A stretch of DNA of 64,000 bases from Neodontobutis hainanensis (taxonomy: Eukaryota; Chordata; Actinopteri; Gobiiformes; Odontobutidae). Below, piece after piece: positions 15,074 through 26,434 of the stretch. Below the pieces are notes generated by a model. That model saw nothing but the letters and a program-made list of their open reading frames with translations, was not told the DNA's origin and did not search any database. Made by a program: the position numbers and the translations under genes. The DNA is taken from assembly GCA_024349245.1 (NCBI GenBank), contig JALDNG010000843.1:1-64000 (forward strand), read 5' to 3'. The number at the start of each line of letters is the position of its first letter. Position 1 is the stretch's first letter.

Positions 15074-15367
15074 ATGAAGTTTTCTAGAGAGCATACGAAA
15101 TTCACGCTGGCGCACAAAACTATTTTCATTAAATTTTTAGCGAAAACATTCACTTTGGTGTTTATTTTCATGGAAAACTCATTTTTATATTTATTTAACA
15201 TTTTGCCATTCACATATCGTTTTTACACCAATTCGGATGGTTTATGGAAATTAAATGTTGGTCGATATATCTTGATCATACAAATAATCATGTTAAATAT
15301 TTTGCGATGTATTTTTATCACTTTTCATTCAAGAAATAGCTCCTTAAGATATTTATGGCAATTTTAA
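15074..15367 (+). CDS. Hypothetical 97-residue membrane-like protein
   Basis: This is an ATG-initiated frame of 97 codons ending in TAA. The predicted protein starts basic (MKFSREHTKF) and has two hydrophobic stretches, near residues 23-45 and 68-85, separated by a more polar loop (FYTNSDGLWKLNVGR). The length, the true ATG and the mixed codon content make it more gene-like than other local open frames. Phe/Ile/Leu-rich frames do arise by chance in DNA this AT-rich. No homologue was recognised, and it sits just upstream of the Merlin transposon relic. Confidence 0.22.
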   Translation: MKFSREHTKFTLAHKTIFIKFLAKTFTLVFIFMENSFLYLFNILPFTYRFYTNSDGLWKLNVGRYILIIQIIMLNILRCIFITFHSRNSSLRYLWQF

Positions 15368-15534
15368 TGAAGAAACAGTTGTAAAAATACACGTATAATT
15401 TACAAATTTAAAAATCACATTATTATTCTCAAAATCATCGAAACGAAAACCTAATTTTGAGAAACGTTTTAGAAAGTATTCGAATGAACTCACTCCTTTT
15501 CAATAAACTATTTTTTCTACAGATATTTCCTCAT

Positions 15535-16210
15535 TTATAGATTGAGCTTTTCATTTCTTGTATGGGTGTCAGGCAATTGCCGTTCGATCTGACGCCAGAT
15601 TGATTTTATTGCGTGGGAGCACCACTTTGAGGATCCACGAAATTGAGGCTATGCTTAACTGTTCTACGGTGGAACTCATGATGCGATAAAGAACTATAAG
15701 ACCTCCAACAATCTGCCATGACTGTCCCTCCAGGCCTGATATTTTCAACGATGATTGGCATGATTGTGTTTGCATCTCTAGATGGATCTGTGTTGGGAAA
15801 CACTCGCTAGCTTCAATGGCAATACCACCGAGAATCCAAACGCCAAAAGTGATCCTTCCATGGTTATATTTGCGCTTGCCGAATTTAGCCTCGTCCCATT
15901 TGAACCGTTAACCCAGGACTCCCGATGAGTTTAGATTTCTTTATGACTGTTTCGCAGCGTATTTCCACGCATATAGTGTATCAATCGACAGTTGATTCAG
16001 AATCAAAAGAGACCACTATCGTTGTGTCAGGACACTAATAGTTTCTTGTAAAACAAAAGATAATTATAAGTATCTTTGTTTGAAAGATTTTTGGACCTTT
16101 TCGATGGGCATTTTACTGCCCTCTAACCAGGTATCTCGCTTACCACTTACAGTGTGTTTGGACTTTGTGCATCTTGTGTCAGTGCACCTCCATCGCAGAG
16201 CACACGTCAT
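15535..16210 (-). pseudogene. Merlin / ISXO2-like (IS1595-type) transposase relic
   Basis: On the minus strand the pieces line up as a DDE transposase of the ISXO2/IS1595 superfamily, the Merlin group in animals. An N-terminal remnant with WRC and the conserved EGSKMPIEK lies near 16095-16205. The first catalytic Asp region, WDEAKFGKRKYNHGR, follows near 15850-15897, then GVWILGG. After a frameshift near 15800 come DPSRD, the second Asp in MADCWRSY, and HSLNFVDPQSGAPTQ (15606-15803). A further shift near 15605 leads to IKSIWRQIERQLPDTHTR, ending at 15535. The family's catalytic Glu (usually IES-W) reads Lys here. With at least two frameshifts and the lost catalytic residue the copy cannot be active. 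No terminal inverted repeats were found. Confidence 0.82.
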
Positions 16211-19200
16211 GAACGTCGATTAGCAACATTCCATGTTTTCTCTGTGTTAAACATTGATTTTATCGACAAAATCGGCACTTAAACGACTTTGGAAAAGGCA
16301 ATGTTCAATACAAACATTTTTAGATGCGTCTCGATCCCCCGAAATCTGTGAGAGCCCGAACAAATTCATACCGGCCATACAAAATGTTCTGGAAATATCG
16401 TACTTTGAACCAATTATATTATTAATATGGCTTTAAATATTGATGTACAAATGAGAGATAAGTAAAAACCACATTTTTGTGATCGTTTAAAAATATATAT
16501 TTCGATAATGTAAAAAACGGGGCTGAGAGAACGGAAATCTTCCTGAAAACTGTAATTTAATGCAAGAAATGAGAAATAAAAATTTCGCATTATGAAACTA
16601 AATTGGCATCACAAATACATAGGCTCTGAGTTAGCCGCGAATACTTTCGACAATACGCTTCAAGCAGCAAACGAATATGAATAACATAAAAAAAATGAAA
16701 CCAAAAAATCATCTCACTTTTCATGTGATCATTAAATCTCCACTCTACCATAGAAACCCATTTACTTAATTTATACGACTTTGAATCTTAGAGTATGATT
16801 AAGTGGTTAGTGATTCAATTTTTACTTGTTACTGTTAACATTACTTACATTACCATCAAATAATTGTTAGATAAAATATCGATGTCAAAATACAGCACTT
16901 CTTATCCATCAAATCTTTATTCGAACAAATGATGTTAAAATTTTCATTGAGGAAATTATAGGAATGTTAAGTTCACTTTTTATTGTTCTTTATATCTAAA
17001 ATGATTTTTCTGAATGTTAAAGTCCACCAAACTCTCAAATTTTTATCTTCCAGTAAAATGCATTTCGCATCTTTGAGTTTTATTAAATTGATAAATTCTA
17101 AAAAGCGTATCCAATTATCTGGAAGAATTTGGTAAAATAGAACGAACTATTATTAAAATCTTGAACGAATAAAAGTAATTATTAGAGTCAGACGATTTCA
17201 AGATAAAAATGGTTAAGTAAATTTAATGCCCTAGTATTTGAGTAAATAAGAATTTTTCAGGAAATTGATGCGAATCGAGAGAAAAGTTAACTCCTTTATG
17301 CTTTTATAAATAGATGAAGAAATTTCAAGTAGACATTAAGCGTCGAAATACTTGACATTGAAAATAAGAAAAATAATTTTCGTTGTCGATTTATAATACA
17401 CTTATAACTTATGTCATGAAAAAATTAAAAAGAATAATTCATAGCTAAACATCAATGACAATTTTGTTCGCATTATTAAAGTACATCTATAATTACTGAG
17501 TGCAAAAGATAAAGATGAAAATTAGTTTTTAAATTAATCTAAAATGAATTAATATATTCACAAGTAACAAAAGAAAATATAACCCAACGTATCAATATAT
17601 CAATTTTGATTTTTTATTGATTGTAAAGAATCGAGAATGGCATCAATTTCTGAATCTGATTTTGTTAACAATAGTTTATTTATTTTTTTCTATTTTAAAG
17701 TTAAAATAGAAACGATTGCTTTTATTCTTTTGTAGGTTTTTGTGTCGATTTTGGAAGATCCGCTTAGCGTTGAGAATTGAAGAGCAAATGTTAAAATACA
17801 GAATACTGTGGTTCACAAGACGTATATGATTATCTAATAACTTCGTGTGGGCGTCAACAATTTTTGATATGAAAGAATCATTTGACTTGACCATAGGAGT
17901 TGGAAGTGAACGCGATGTTGAAATTTGCATTATGTCGTCCTAAAATAAGTGAACTAGACATACTAGTCCTGGATTGTTTCTTTTGAGAGTGGATATTCGA
18001 AACTTTTTCGATGATTTAGTGATGGCTAAAATTAATGTGACAAAATACGAGTTTTACCAATTACTCTTCTTTCGAATGTAGGACTGGAAGATTCTAGAAT
18101 TTCAGAAAGTCGTTTACTCTCAAATAGTTTTGAATTATTCGCAGAACTTTCCACTTCGTTATTTTTACAGAGCGAGGTAACCTTAAGTGATTTATAAATA
18201 AAATAATATGTAGCTTAAATATTTTAGCAATGTGAAAATAAAGTCATAATGAGTTAAGCTAAATCCTCAATAATCGAAAAAATTATTGTCACAAAGATAA
18301 TCAAAAATACATTAAAGATAATAATTTTGACGGTTAATTTGTAAAGATAATATGAAATAAATGTTTAAATGGCGCGAAATAAACAAAGGTGGCACGAAGA
18401 GTTGGAAGTTTATTGAAATAAAATACTGATATTGTGAAATAAAAAAATTATGTTTTGTCAAGAGAGAAATTTCAGATAAATTATTCACGCGAGTATAATT
18501 TGAAATGTAGCAATAATTCGATTTTGATGAAAAATCTGTCTCGTGAAGAGAACGTTGATTTTAGTCAGGATAAACATTGTAATTTTAGTTTTCTCTTACC
18601 TCAGTTAAATTAAACGAGACCATCTTCGTTGAGTTTTGTTTTGCCATTCTAAATCAATAAAAATAATAACTGAGCAAGCTGAATTGAAGAAATTTGTTCA
18701 ATCTATAGTATAAAATAAATAACTTACATTTGAAAAGTCGATTTTTTTGCATATTTCACCAACTGTAACTACGGAATCCTCGCATTCTAACATTGAACTT
18801 GAAGTATCAGCCATTCTCGGGAAAGAAAAGCAAACTCAATATAAATACGAAGCGCGCCGAAAATCGGTTTCGTGTCGAAAATTACACATGGCTCTTTATT
18901 ATGTATTTTGCGGAGTTTATCATCAAATTGATTTCAGAAAATTTTCAAAAGTGTTTTATAAGTTAAAAAAAGTCAAAATTAATATGCTTAAAAATAGATC
19001 TAAAATGGTTCGATATCTGTTAAATAAACATACTATTTTATTCTATTATTAAAAAACCTGTTTATTTGGGCGGGCGTCTAGAAACGAATTAAAATCTGTG
19101 GCGCTATATCAACAAAATATTTTGAATATTTTCGATGAAACTTTAATATTTGATAATAAAATTTAATGCCGTAAAAATTTTCAATTGTTGACTGTTTGAC

Positions 19201-22200
19201 ATTATTAGACTAATTTTTATACCGTCTAATAATGGATTATATTTTCACGTTGATATTCGAAAAAACTCACAAAATTTATTTACATTGAAAAATAAGGAAA
19301 CATACATTCCTTTTCTTTTATATTTTTATAATTTTGGTTCTGTTTATTTTTGACTTGCAAATTGTTTCATGGATTGTTTGATGATCTTAAAGGCGCCAAG
19401 TTATTATAGACTACAAGCTTGTGATTTAATATAAATTGTAATATTTACGGGAACACGCAATCGTATATTTGGCACGTGCGTTATTATTATAAATAATTAA
19501 TTGATAAAATGTACAGATTTTTAAATTAAATAAAATGGAACATTCTTTTGTGAATATAACATATTTCTGACTGAAAAATTTGAGAGTATGCAACACTTCT
19601 GCTTACGGATAATCCATTCATTAGTTTAGCCTTGTCTTTAATTTAATTTTTTATCAGATAGAATCATTACAATGTTTAAACGGATAAAGTTAATTCAAAT
19701 TACTACCAGTTAGATTTAAATAAAGAGCTGTTCAATAAAAGATAAACTTCAGAATTTAAAGAAATATCAAGGCCAACTTAATTAACACCGACTATCCAGA
19801 ATATTCGTTTTCTTGAAAAAGAACCAATGAAATATTTTAATCAGATTCAAAAAATAAAATTTTAGCCGCTTCAAATGAAATCACGCAAGCTCTGTAAGCC
19901 CATTATTATCAATCAATATACTGCCCTCCCTATCTGAGTGAATATCGTCAAACCCTTGAAAATGTCCATTTAAAAGGTTAACGTGTTTGATTTTTGACAA
20001 ATTAAACTTGGAAAATTGATTACGAGACTTAATTTAATGCAAGGACAAAATTTTTTACATGCGAGGGTTGTTGGCAGCTGTGTCATTAAAATTGATTTAA
20101 AAAGTAAGAGAAGTGTAAGTACAATCCTTATGATTCTTTATTATACAAATACTACTTTTCAAACAACCAAAATTAGGTTGATTTGCGTTAACACACACAA
20201 GGTAATTGCTCAACATTTTAAATTAGTAATTTCGGCGCTTTTACACAAGTTAATAAATCTATGATCACATAAGCTATTTCATCAATAAACTTTGTTTATA
20301 AAAAATCATTTGATGGGATAAATATCTTTTATTTTTTGCTGGAAGCTTCATATTTGATATAAGCTTTTTCTGTCTAACGTCAAAGTTCACCACAACCATG
20401 CTGAAATGCGGAAAACCGTTATTAAGTATCTTTAAGGTTAGTCTTGACACAACCAAGTCTGTTAGGAATTTTCCTTGACAAAGTTGTCATAAAATAACCT
20501 CGCTGCACTGGAAAAGAATTAATAAATATTCTTAGATTCGACTTTATGTTACGTCAATGACATGAAATTTTGTCACAAAATGGAGTAAACTTCTGACAAA
20601 TTTATTTCAGTTGAATTTACTTGTTAAGAAACTTCAATACAAGTGGTGAAAAACTAAAATCTGAGGTAATAAAAACTTGGCAAAGCCATGCGGCTGGGAG
20701 AGTAATGGAGGTCGAAAACGTTTTGTGTGGTATAGACGTCACGTCTCAGTAAATATGAACGATTCCGTCATATAAGTCATTTAATAAAGAAAAATAAGTT
20801 TTATTTTAATAGTTGTGCTAAAACGTAACAACATCATAAATTTGGCAGTCTTTGTGACTGGCCAGGATATATGCCGTTTTAAAATGTATATAAACATTGT
20901 TAAATTTCACTTTTTGTAGGTTATAATATCAGTTTATATATATGGAATAATAATGAGTGAAAAAGGATTTTGAAATGACGAGCTCGATTTTTGAAAGATA
21001 ACGTTACGAAATTTCTTCAACATAACAATTAAAATTTTTTAAATTCTGATTTTATAGTGGCATCTGTGACAGTCTGTTCTCGACAATATGCGACAATATA
21101 ATGGCGTGAGCAACTTAGTGAGCGTTCACTTTGTTAAATTTATAAGTCAAAATTCTGTCTTTCGAGAAAATTGTTTTCTCTACCTGTAACATTTAGTTTT
21201 TTGAATATATTAATTGATAGTTTTTACTCAACTGAAAGTCTTGTATTGATTCTGAAAGGATCAGAAAACAGTTAGTATCAACATGCATTAGTCTTATGTA
21301 ATTGTGCATTTAAAAATTTAAAAATGCATCCAGCTTTCCGAACTAAGCTTTCGTGTGAAGTTTGATGCCTCATATTTTTATGGCTTAAAGATTGGAAAAT
21401 TCACAAATTTATTGACGCGTGCGTGCTGTTGAAACAACTGCAACCTTTTGTGAACGCCAAATGTGATTTGCATCTCGATAAGACGATCTTGTTTTTGCCT
21501 TTCAGCATCAGACAATTCAAGTGTTGTTTCGTGTCAAATAAGTTTCAAATCCACATATCATGATAAATCTATCGTGGATGCGTCTATGTTCGAGCTTTTT
21601 GGCTCAGATTTGATTTCTTAAATTAGCCCTTAAAATCTACAGTAATTCCATGAAGTAGACATATATATGGGCCTTCGATGAGTATCCCGCCTTTATACAA
21701 CGAATTCATGACAAAAGCAATCGATGCCTGAAAAAGTTCTTAACGATAAAGGTAATTTTATTAATTCTGTTATGTAACTTCATAAACGTTCCGTTCTGCT
21801 CTCGCATATGGTTTAAACCCTATACATTCACAAATCATTGCGAGCGCTTCATCAATTTATCAAAATGGCCTTTTTCGAGAAAGCCAGTTTAACATCCGTA
21901 CACAGCCAAATTTTCTCTCACATCGAGTAGACAGAGTTGTTTAACTGTTTATAAAACCAATACCGATAAGTTCCTCGACAAAACCTCAGCCAGCGAAACT
22001 TATGCACACATAAGTATAATCAACCAGATATCGTAACTGACTTCCTATTTGAACTAAATTCAACTTATTAAAAAAGAACAGTATTTTTTGGCGATTGTGG
22101 GAAAGCAGAATTGTTAAATTTGCGATTTTCGCGCATCTTGACGTTTGAGAAATCTCTATGTTTCGTATAAAAATACTCTCTGTATTGGATAATTTCTTGA

Positions 22201-24203
22201 AAATAACTGCATAACAAGAAATATAAGTCATCTTCATCGGTTGTTCGATAAAAGTACTTTCAAGTTCAGTCATAATTCAAAATTTGGTTTTCGTTAATAA
22301 CTCTACTGCATTTTGCATCAGAAATTCTATCAAAACCATGAAAGGAAAATATGAAGTTTTCTATTTGTAAAACTGTTGATTTCTATGTTCTTAGATCCAA
22401 AACTAACTGCAAAACTATCAGGTGAACTCCATAGACGCTTGGTTGAGTCGTTCGTCAAGTATAGGACGTTCCAGTTAACTGAGAATTCAGAAGTATCTGT
22501 ACCACTAACTTATTCCCTTCCGTTCTGTTAATTCGATCTTTACTGATGCAATTGTTTTAGTCATCTCACGTAATTTTGTCGGGATTTCTCGTTTTAACCG
22601 AAACATGCCGATTTTAACTCTGAAAGATTTTGTTTAATTTCTTCATTTAGAATCAAAGAAGATTACAGTTATGGTATTTTGTTCAATTTTTTGTTTGTGT
22701 AAAAACTTACAGTCTTTTTCAAATGAACGAAAGAATACCATCTTTTGTCAAATTTTTGAGTATCGTAGGGTTGATAGCATCAGCATTAAATCTTATATGT
22801 CTCACGTATATCAAATAGCTGACTCAAGTGAGGTAGCTACATTAACAGCTTAAATCTAATGTGGCAAAGATTTTCCTTAACTACTGTGTTTTTATGTTTT
22901 GACCAGTTTCAGTCAACCATATAAAACTAAAACACGAATTTTTTTATTTTATAAATAAAAACGTGAATTCCTGAACTTTTACGAAGATTTTTGGTCTAAT
23001 TAATTTTTTTAAACATGAATAGTTAAAAATTTTTTGACCCGTAATTTCCTTTTATGTGCTGGAATTTATAAAATATTGTTATAAATTAAATTATTTGTTA
23101 TTAATTAAAATAGAAACACCTCTGGAAGAATTAAATTGGTTTTCTCGAATTTACTGACTCTGAAATGTTACCATTGACCAAAAACCCATAAAATTGAATT
23201 TTCCCTCTATATTCATCATATTTAGCATTAAAATAACGTGTAAAAGTCTCGCCATTTTCCTATGGCTAAAATATGATTTGCCAGAAAACTATGTAACATC
23301 GAAGAAAATATTAAAACCGATGATAACATTTTGAGCCTGGGTGAATTTAGGGAAAATTGTGAAAATATTTGAAAGAAACAATAAAATATTAACTATTAAA
23401 AAATTTAAAGGATTTATGTCTTAGTTTTGAATCCTTTAATAATGGTTACATTCTACTTTTCAAATGAGTATTTTTCTTTTATGATAAATTCAGAAGTGAC
23501 TGAATGAAAATTTTAAGATAATGTACTCAAGAAGTTAATTTATTATTTTAGTTAAACCTGGTAAAAATATACTTCGAATGATGGATGTTTTGAAATTTTC
23601 AAATAAAGCGCCGACAAATGTAGATTTAATTATGATTAAACTTTCAATATTAGCGCATGCGTTATCCATACTTCGTACACGGGAATAATTAGCCTTGGTA
23701 CCAACTATGAAAGAAAAGAGTCCAAATGGTGAGTTGATAGAAAAACAATAAAATAATGCTTACTTTTTTATTTTTCCTATTTAGCTGTTATCCTCTTTCT
23801 CTCAAAAAAGCTCCGAAGATTGCTAATGAGCAAAAAACGTCTGACTAATTGAAGCTATTTCACATAGCTTCGCCGTTAAAACATATCTCCTGCATTAAAC
23901 TCATTCAAATATAAAGCAAAAAAGTTATTCGCGACGCTAATTTATTTTTTTAATTTGAATTCTGAACAGTTTTGTGCCAATCATGCAGCTCAAATTTTTG
24001 TTCGATGTCACGAAAAACTAAAATTCAATAAAATTATGTTTCGCACATATTTGTGTTGAGTATAATCAGCTCAAATATTTTTACGTTCAGAAGCTGACGC
24101 AAAAACTTTGGCGAATCCTGTAAGCATAACTTTTTCGTGTGAGTCCAAACAGAGAAAAATTCCCAGTGAATATAGATATTTGATTTCTGAGATTTATCAG
24201 TTT
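16211..24203. other. Intergenic, with GC-richer patches
   Basis: Mostly AT-rich non-coding sequence. Patches at about 20,660-20,760, 21,350-22,270 and 22,400-22,860 are GC-richer and have longer open frames with a coding look, but none could be assigned to a family. They may be old transposon remains. An AGACG/CGTCT inverted repeat lies at about 20,734-20,746. Confidence 0.4.
21986..22273 (-). CDS. Hypothetical 95-residue ORF
   Basis: This ATG-initiated minus-strand frame of 95 codons begins MTELESTFIEQPMKM and contains five cysteines but no recognisable domain. It lies in one of the GC-richer patches of the desert. The neighbouring sequence beyond its stop also has a coding texture but is interrupted by stops, so a decayed element is as likely as a real gene. 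Confidence 0.15.
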   Translation of the reverse strand: MTELESTFIEQPMKMTYISCYAVIFKKLSNTESIFIRNIEISQTSRCAKIANLTILLSHNRQKILFFFNKLNLVQIGSQLRYLVDYTYVCISFAG

Positions 24204-24208
24204 GGTAT
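24204..24208. repeat. Target site duplication, left copy (GGTAT)
   Basis: GGTAT immediately precedes the left LTR and is repeated exactly at 28206-28210 after the right LTR. A 5-bp duplication is usual for Ty3/gypsy integrase. It shows the element inserted as a unit here and has not recombined with another copy. Confidence 0.93.
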
Positions 24209-24285
24209 TGTTGTAGATTAGTTATTAACGCGCCACAATGCGGGCGGTAAGCCGTTAGATTTATTCTTTGGATCGAGTTACAACA
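24209..24285 (+). repeat. Left LTR, 77 bp
   Basis: Begins TGTTGTA and ends TACAACA, a perfect 7-bp terminal inverted repeat. By eye it is identical at all 77 positions to 28129-28205. No TATA box or sense-strand AATAAA is visible. The length is near the minimum for any LTR. Confidence 0.97.
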
Positions 24286-24286
24286 C

Positions 24287-24300
24287 TGGCGACGAGGATG
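24287..24300 (+). other. Primer-binding site, tRNA-Ser type
   Basis: TGGCGACGAGGATG starts two bases after the left LTR. It is the complement of the 3' end CATCCTCGTCG-CCA of animal tRNA-Ser(GCT), as I recall that tRNA, over 14 bases. The last three bases are also the likely gag start codon, so the leader between LTR and gag is practically absent. Confidence 0.8.
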
Positions 24301-25042
24301 ATTGGCAAAATAGAGGAATTCGATCCTGAAAATTCTTCTTGGGACAGTTACGTCGAAAGGTTCGAAAACTGGGTCCTGATTAACGAAATACCAGAGGAAA
24401 AGCAATCGAGAGCTTTCCTTGCCGTTATCGGATCAAAAACCTTTGAGATTCTGAAGGCCTGCACACATGGCAAAAGGTTAGTGACCTCCCGATAGAGAGC
24501 ATAAAGGAGTGTCTCGCAAACCACTTTAATCCTGAACCTTTAATCGTGGCAGAACGTTTTAAATTTTGGTCCACTCACCAACAATCCGACGAAGACCTCA
24601 AAGATTTTGCGGTGAGACTACAAAAACTCGGTGCCACATGTCAATTCAAGGATTTTACCGACGAAGCGCTTCGTGATTGTTTCATCCTGGGGTTGAACGA
24701 AACATGCAAACCAGTTCGACCATCCCTTCTTGTAGAACCGCATCTTACATTCAAGAAGGCCGTGGAGATGGCGCACCAATTTAAGACAGCGGCTCACGAA
24801 TCAAGAATGATAGAAGGAAGTGCCGGAGAGGTGTGCAAACTCCTGACTGAACCCAAAAATTACTCTCAGGGCCGTCAACAACCAACATCAAGGTATTGCT
24901 ACTGTTGCGGCAGACTGGGCCACGTTCGCAAAGACTGTACCAGAAGAGAGAGACATGCTCATTTTGCAGTATCAAGGGACACGTGGAAGAGGCATGTAAA
25001 AGAAAAAGGCACATAAAAACATTATTAAATCTACAAAGTTAA
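24298..25042 (+). pseudogene. gag: gag of the Mag-like element (frameshifted)
   Basis: The nucleocapsid/capsid precursor of the element. It starts at the ATG inside the primer-binding site with a short matrix/capsid-like N-terminus (IEEFDPENSSWDSY). The first frame ends at a TAG at 24493. A second frame continues the capsid homology (AERFKF, LRDCFILGL) and a CCHC zinc knuckle (CYCCGRLGHVRKDC, about 24,896-24,937). A third frame carries a second CCHC knuckle (CSFCSIKGHVEEAC) and ends at a TAA at 25040-25042. The frame changes fall at a CA run (24462-24467) and a GA run (24945-24954), each behaving like two extra bases. After them the third gag frame is the same frame as pol, separated only by that TAA. 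Capsid assembly and RNA packaging are the family roles; this copy cannot make an intact Gag. Confidence 0.85.
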
Positions 25043-26434
25043 TTTCTTAGAGCATTATTCGCCCCTTTCATAATATCGCTTGATATTAACTCAGTAAAAG
25101 TCACATTAGAAGTCGATACGGGATCACCAGTGACGATTCTTAATTCAACGGACTTCGCAAGGACAGGCTCGAGCATTCAACCAACACTAGCGCATTTATC
25201 AAGTTACACAGGACAGAAGGTTCCACTTGTTGGCGAAAGCATAGTGACAGTCAACAAAGACGGCAGAACACGTCGAGCAAAAGCGTTCATTATCAGAGAA
25301 GGGCCAAATTTATTGGGTCGAGATTGGATAAAATTGTTAAATATGTGGCCACAAGGTCGTTTAATGAAACTTGCAGATAGAAATTTTGAGGAAGTCTTTA
25401 GAGAATATAAGGACCTGTTTACGCCTGAACTGGGTTGTCTAAAATTTTACAATGCCAAAATCTGGGTAAAACCAGACGCTAGAGCCCATTTTCATAAAGC
25501 CAGACCAATCTCGTTTTTCAAAAAGGAGCGCGTTTCCGATATTCTTGACAATTGGGAGGCTAAGGGGATCATTGAAAAAACCCCACATAGTGAGTGGGCC
25601 GCTCCCATCGTAACGCCAATGAAAAAAGACGGGAGCATCCGTGTCTGCGCTGACTTTTCAGTTGGTCTTAATAGGCATATCTGTGTGGATAAATACCCAC
25701 TACCAAGAAAAGAAGAGCTACTCTCCAAGCTTGCCGGAGGAAAGAAATTCACTGTAATAGACTTAGCATCAGCATATCTCCAGATGCCCGTAGACGAGGG
25801 ATGCAGAAATTTATTAACTATAAACACACACAAAGGTCTCTATCGTTTCTGCAGGTTGCCATTCGGCCTTGCTTCAGCGCCTGCTATCTGGCAGCGGACA
25901 ATGGAACAAATCTTGGTAGGCATCCCAGGGGTCTCTTGTTACCTTGATGACATAATTGTTACTGGGAAATCCGACGACGAGCATATAAGACGACTTGAGA
26001 CAATATTCGAAAAATTCAGGGAAAACGGACTGAAATTAAAGATGGAAAAGTGCAAGTTTTTTCAGGAAAAGGTAGAGTATTGCGGAATCGTAATAACGGA
26101 AAACGGAATCGAAGCTGCAAAGTCAAAAACTGAAGCCTTAGAAAAAATGCCCAGACCCACAAACGTAACAGAGCTTCGAAGTTTTTGCGGCCTTATAAAT
26201 TACTACCGTTCCCACATCAAAGATTTGGCTATTATTCTTGAACCTCTGTTTCAACTACAAAAGAAAGGTGAAGCATTCTCATGGTCAGAAGTACACGAGA
26301 AAGCTTTCATAAAAGCAAAAAGGGCTCTTAGCGAAAATGTAATTTTGACCCATTTCGATGAAGCTTTGCCTTTGTCACTAGACACAGATGCATCTGCATA
26401 CGGATCGGCGCTGTTCTCTCTCACGTCTTCCTGA
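25043..26434 (+). pseudogene. pol: pol part 1: aspartic protease and reverse transcriptase
   Basis: Open for 464 codons after the TAA at 25040. The aspartic protease motif EVDTGSPVTIL lies near 25109-25141 and the protease end (LLGRDWI) near 25310. The RT domain follows with PIVTPMKKDGSIRVCADF, the first catalytic Asp in FTVIDLASAYLQ (about 25,749-25,785), LPFGLASAP, and the active-site box YLDDIIVTG near 25,939-25,965. The connection region with GLINYYR follows, then the first RNase H motif LDTDASAYG, after which the frame is lost and a TGA ends it at 26432. The protease-RT part itself has no internal break. The family role is polyprotein maturation and cDNA synthesis primed by the host tRNA. 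Confidence 0.93.

Noticed and set aside
18747..19052. 101-codon plus-strand frame
   Set aside because: It has no ATG at its start, turns into a Lys/Tyr/Phe-rich low-complexity tail, and shows no family resemblance.
24034..24405. Minus-strand open frame across the left LTR
   Set aside because: It crosses the LTR, primer-binding site and gag start of the plus-strand element and shows no motif.
25492..25833. Minus-strand open frame opposite RT
   Set aside because: Shadow of the strongly conserved RT domain on the plus strand.
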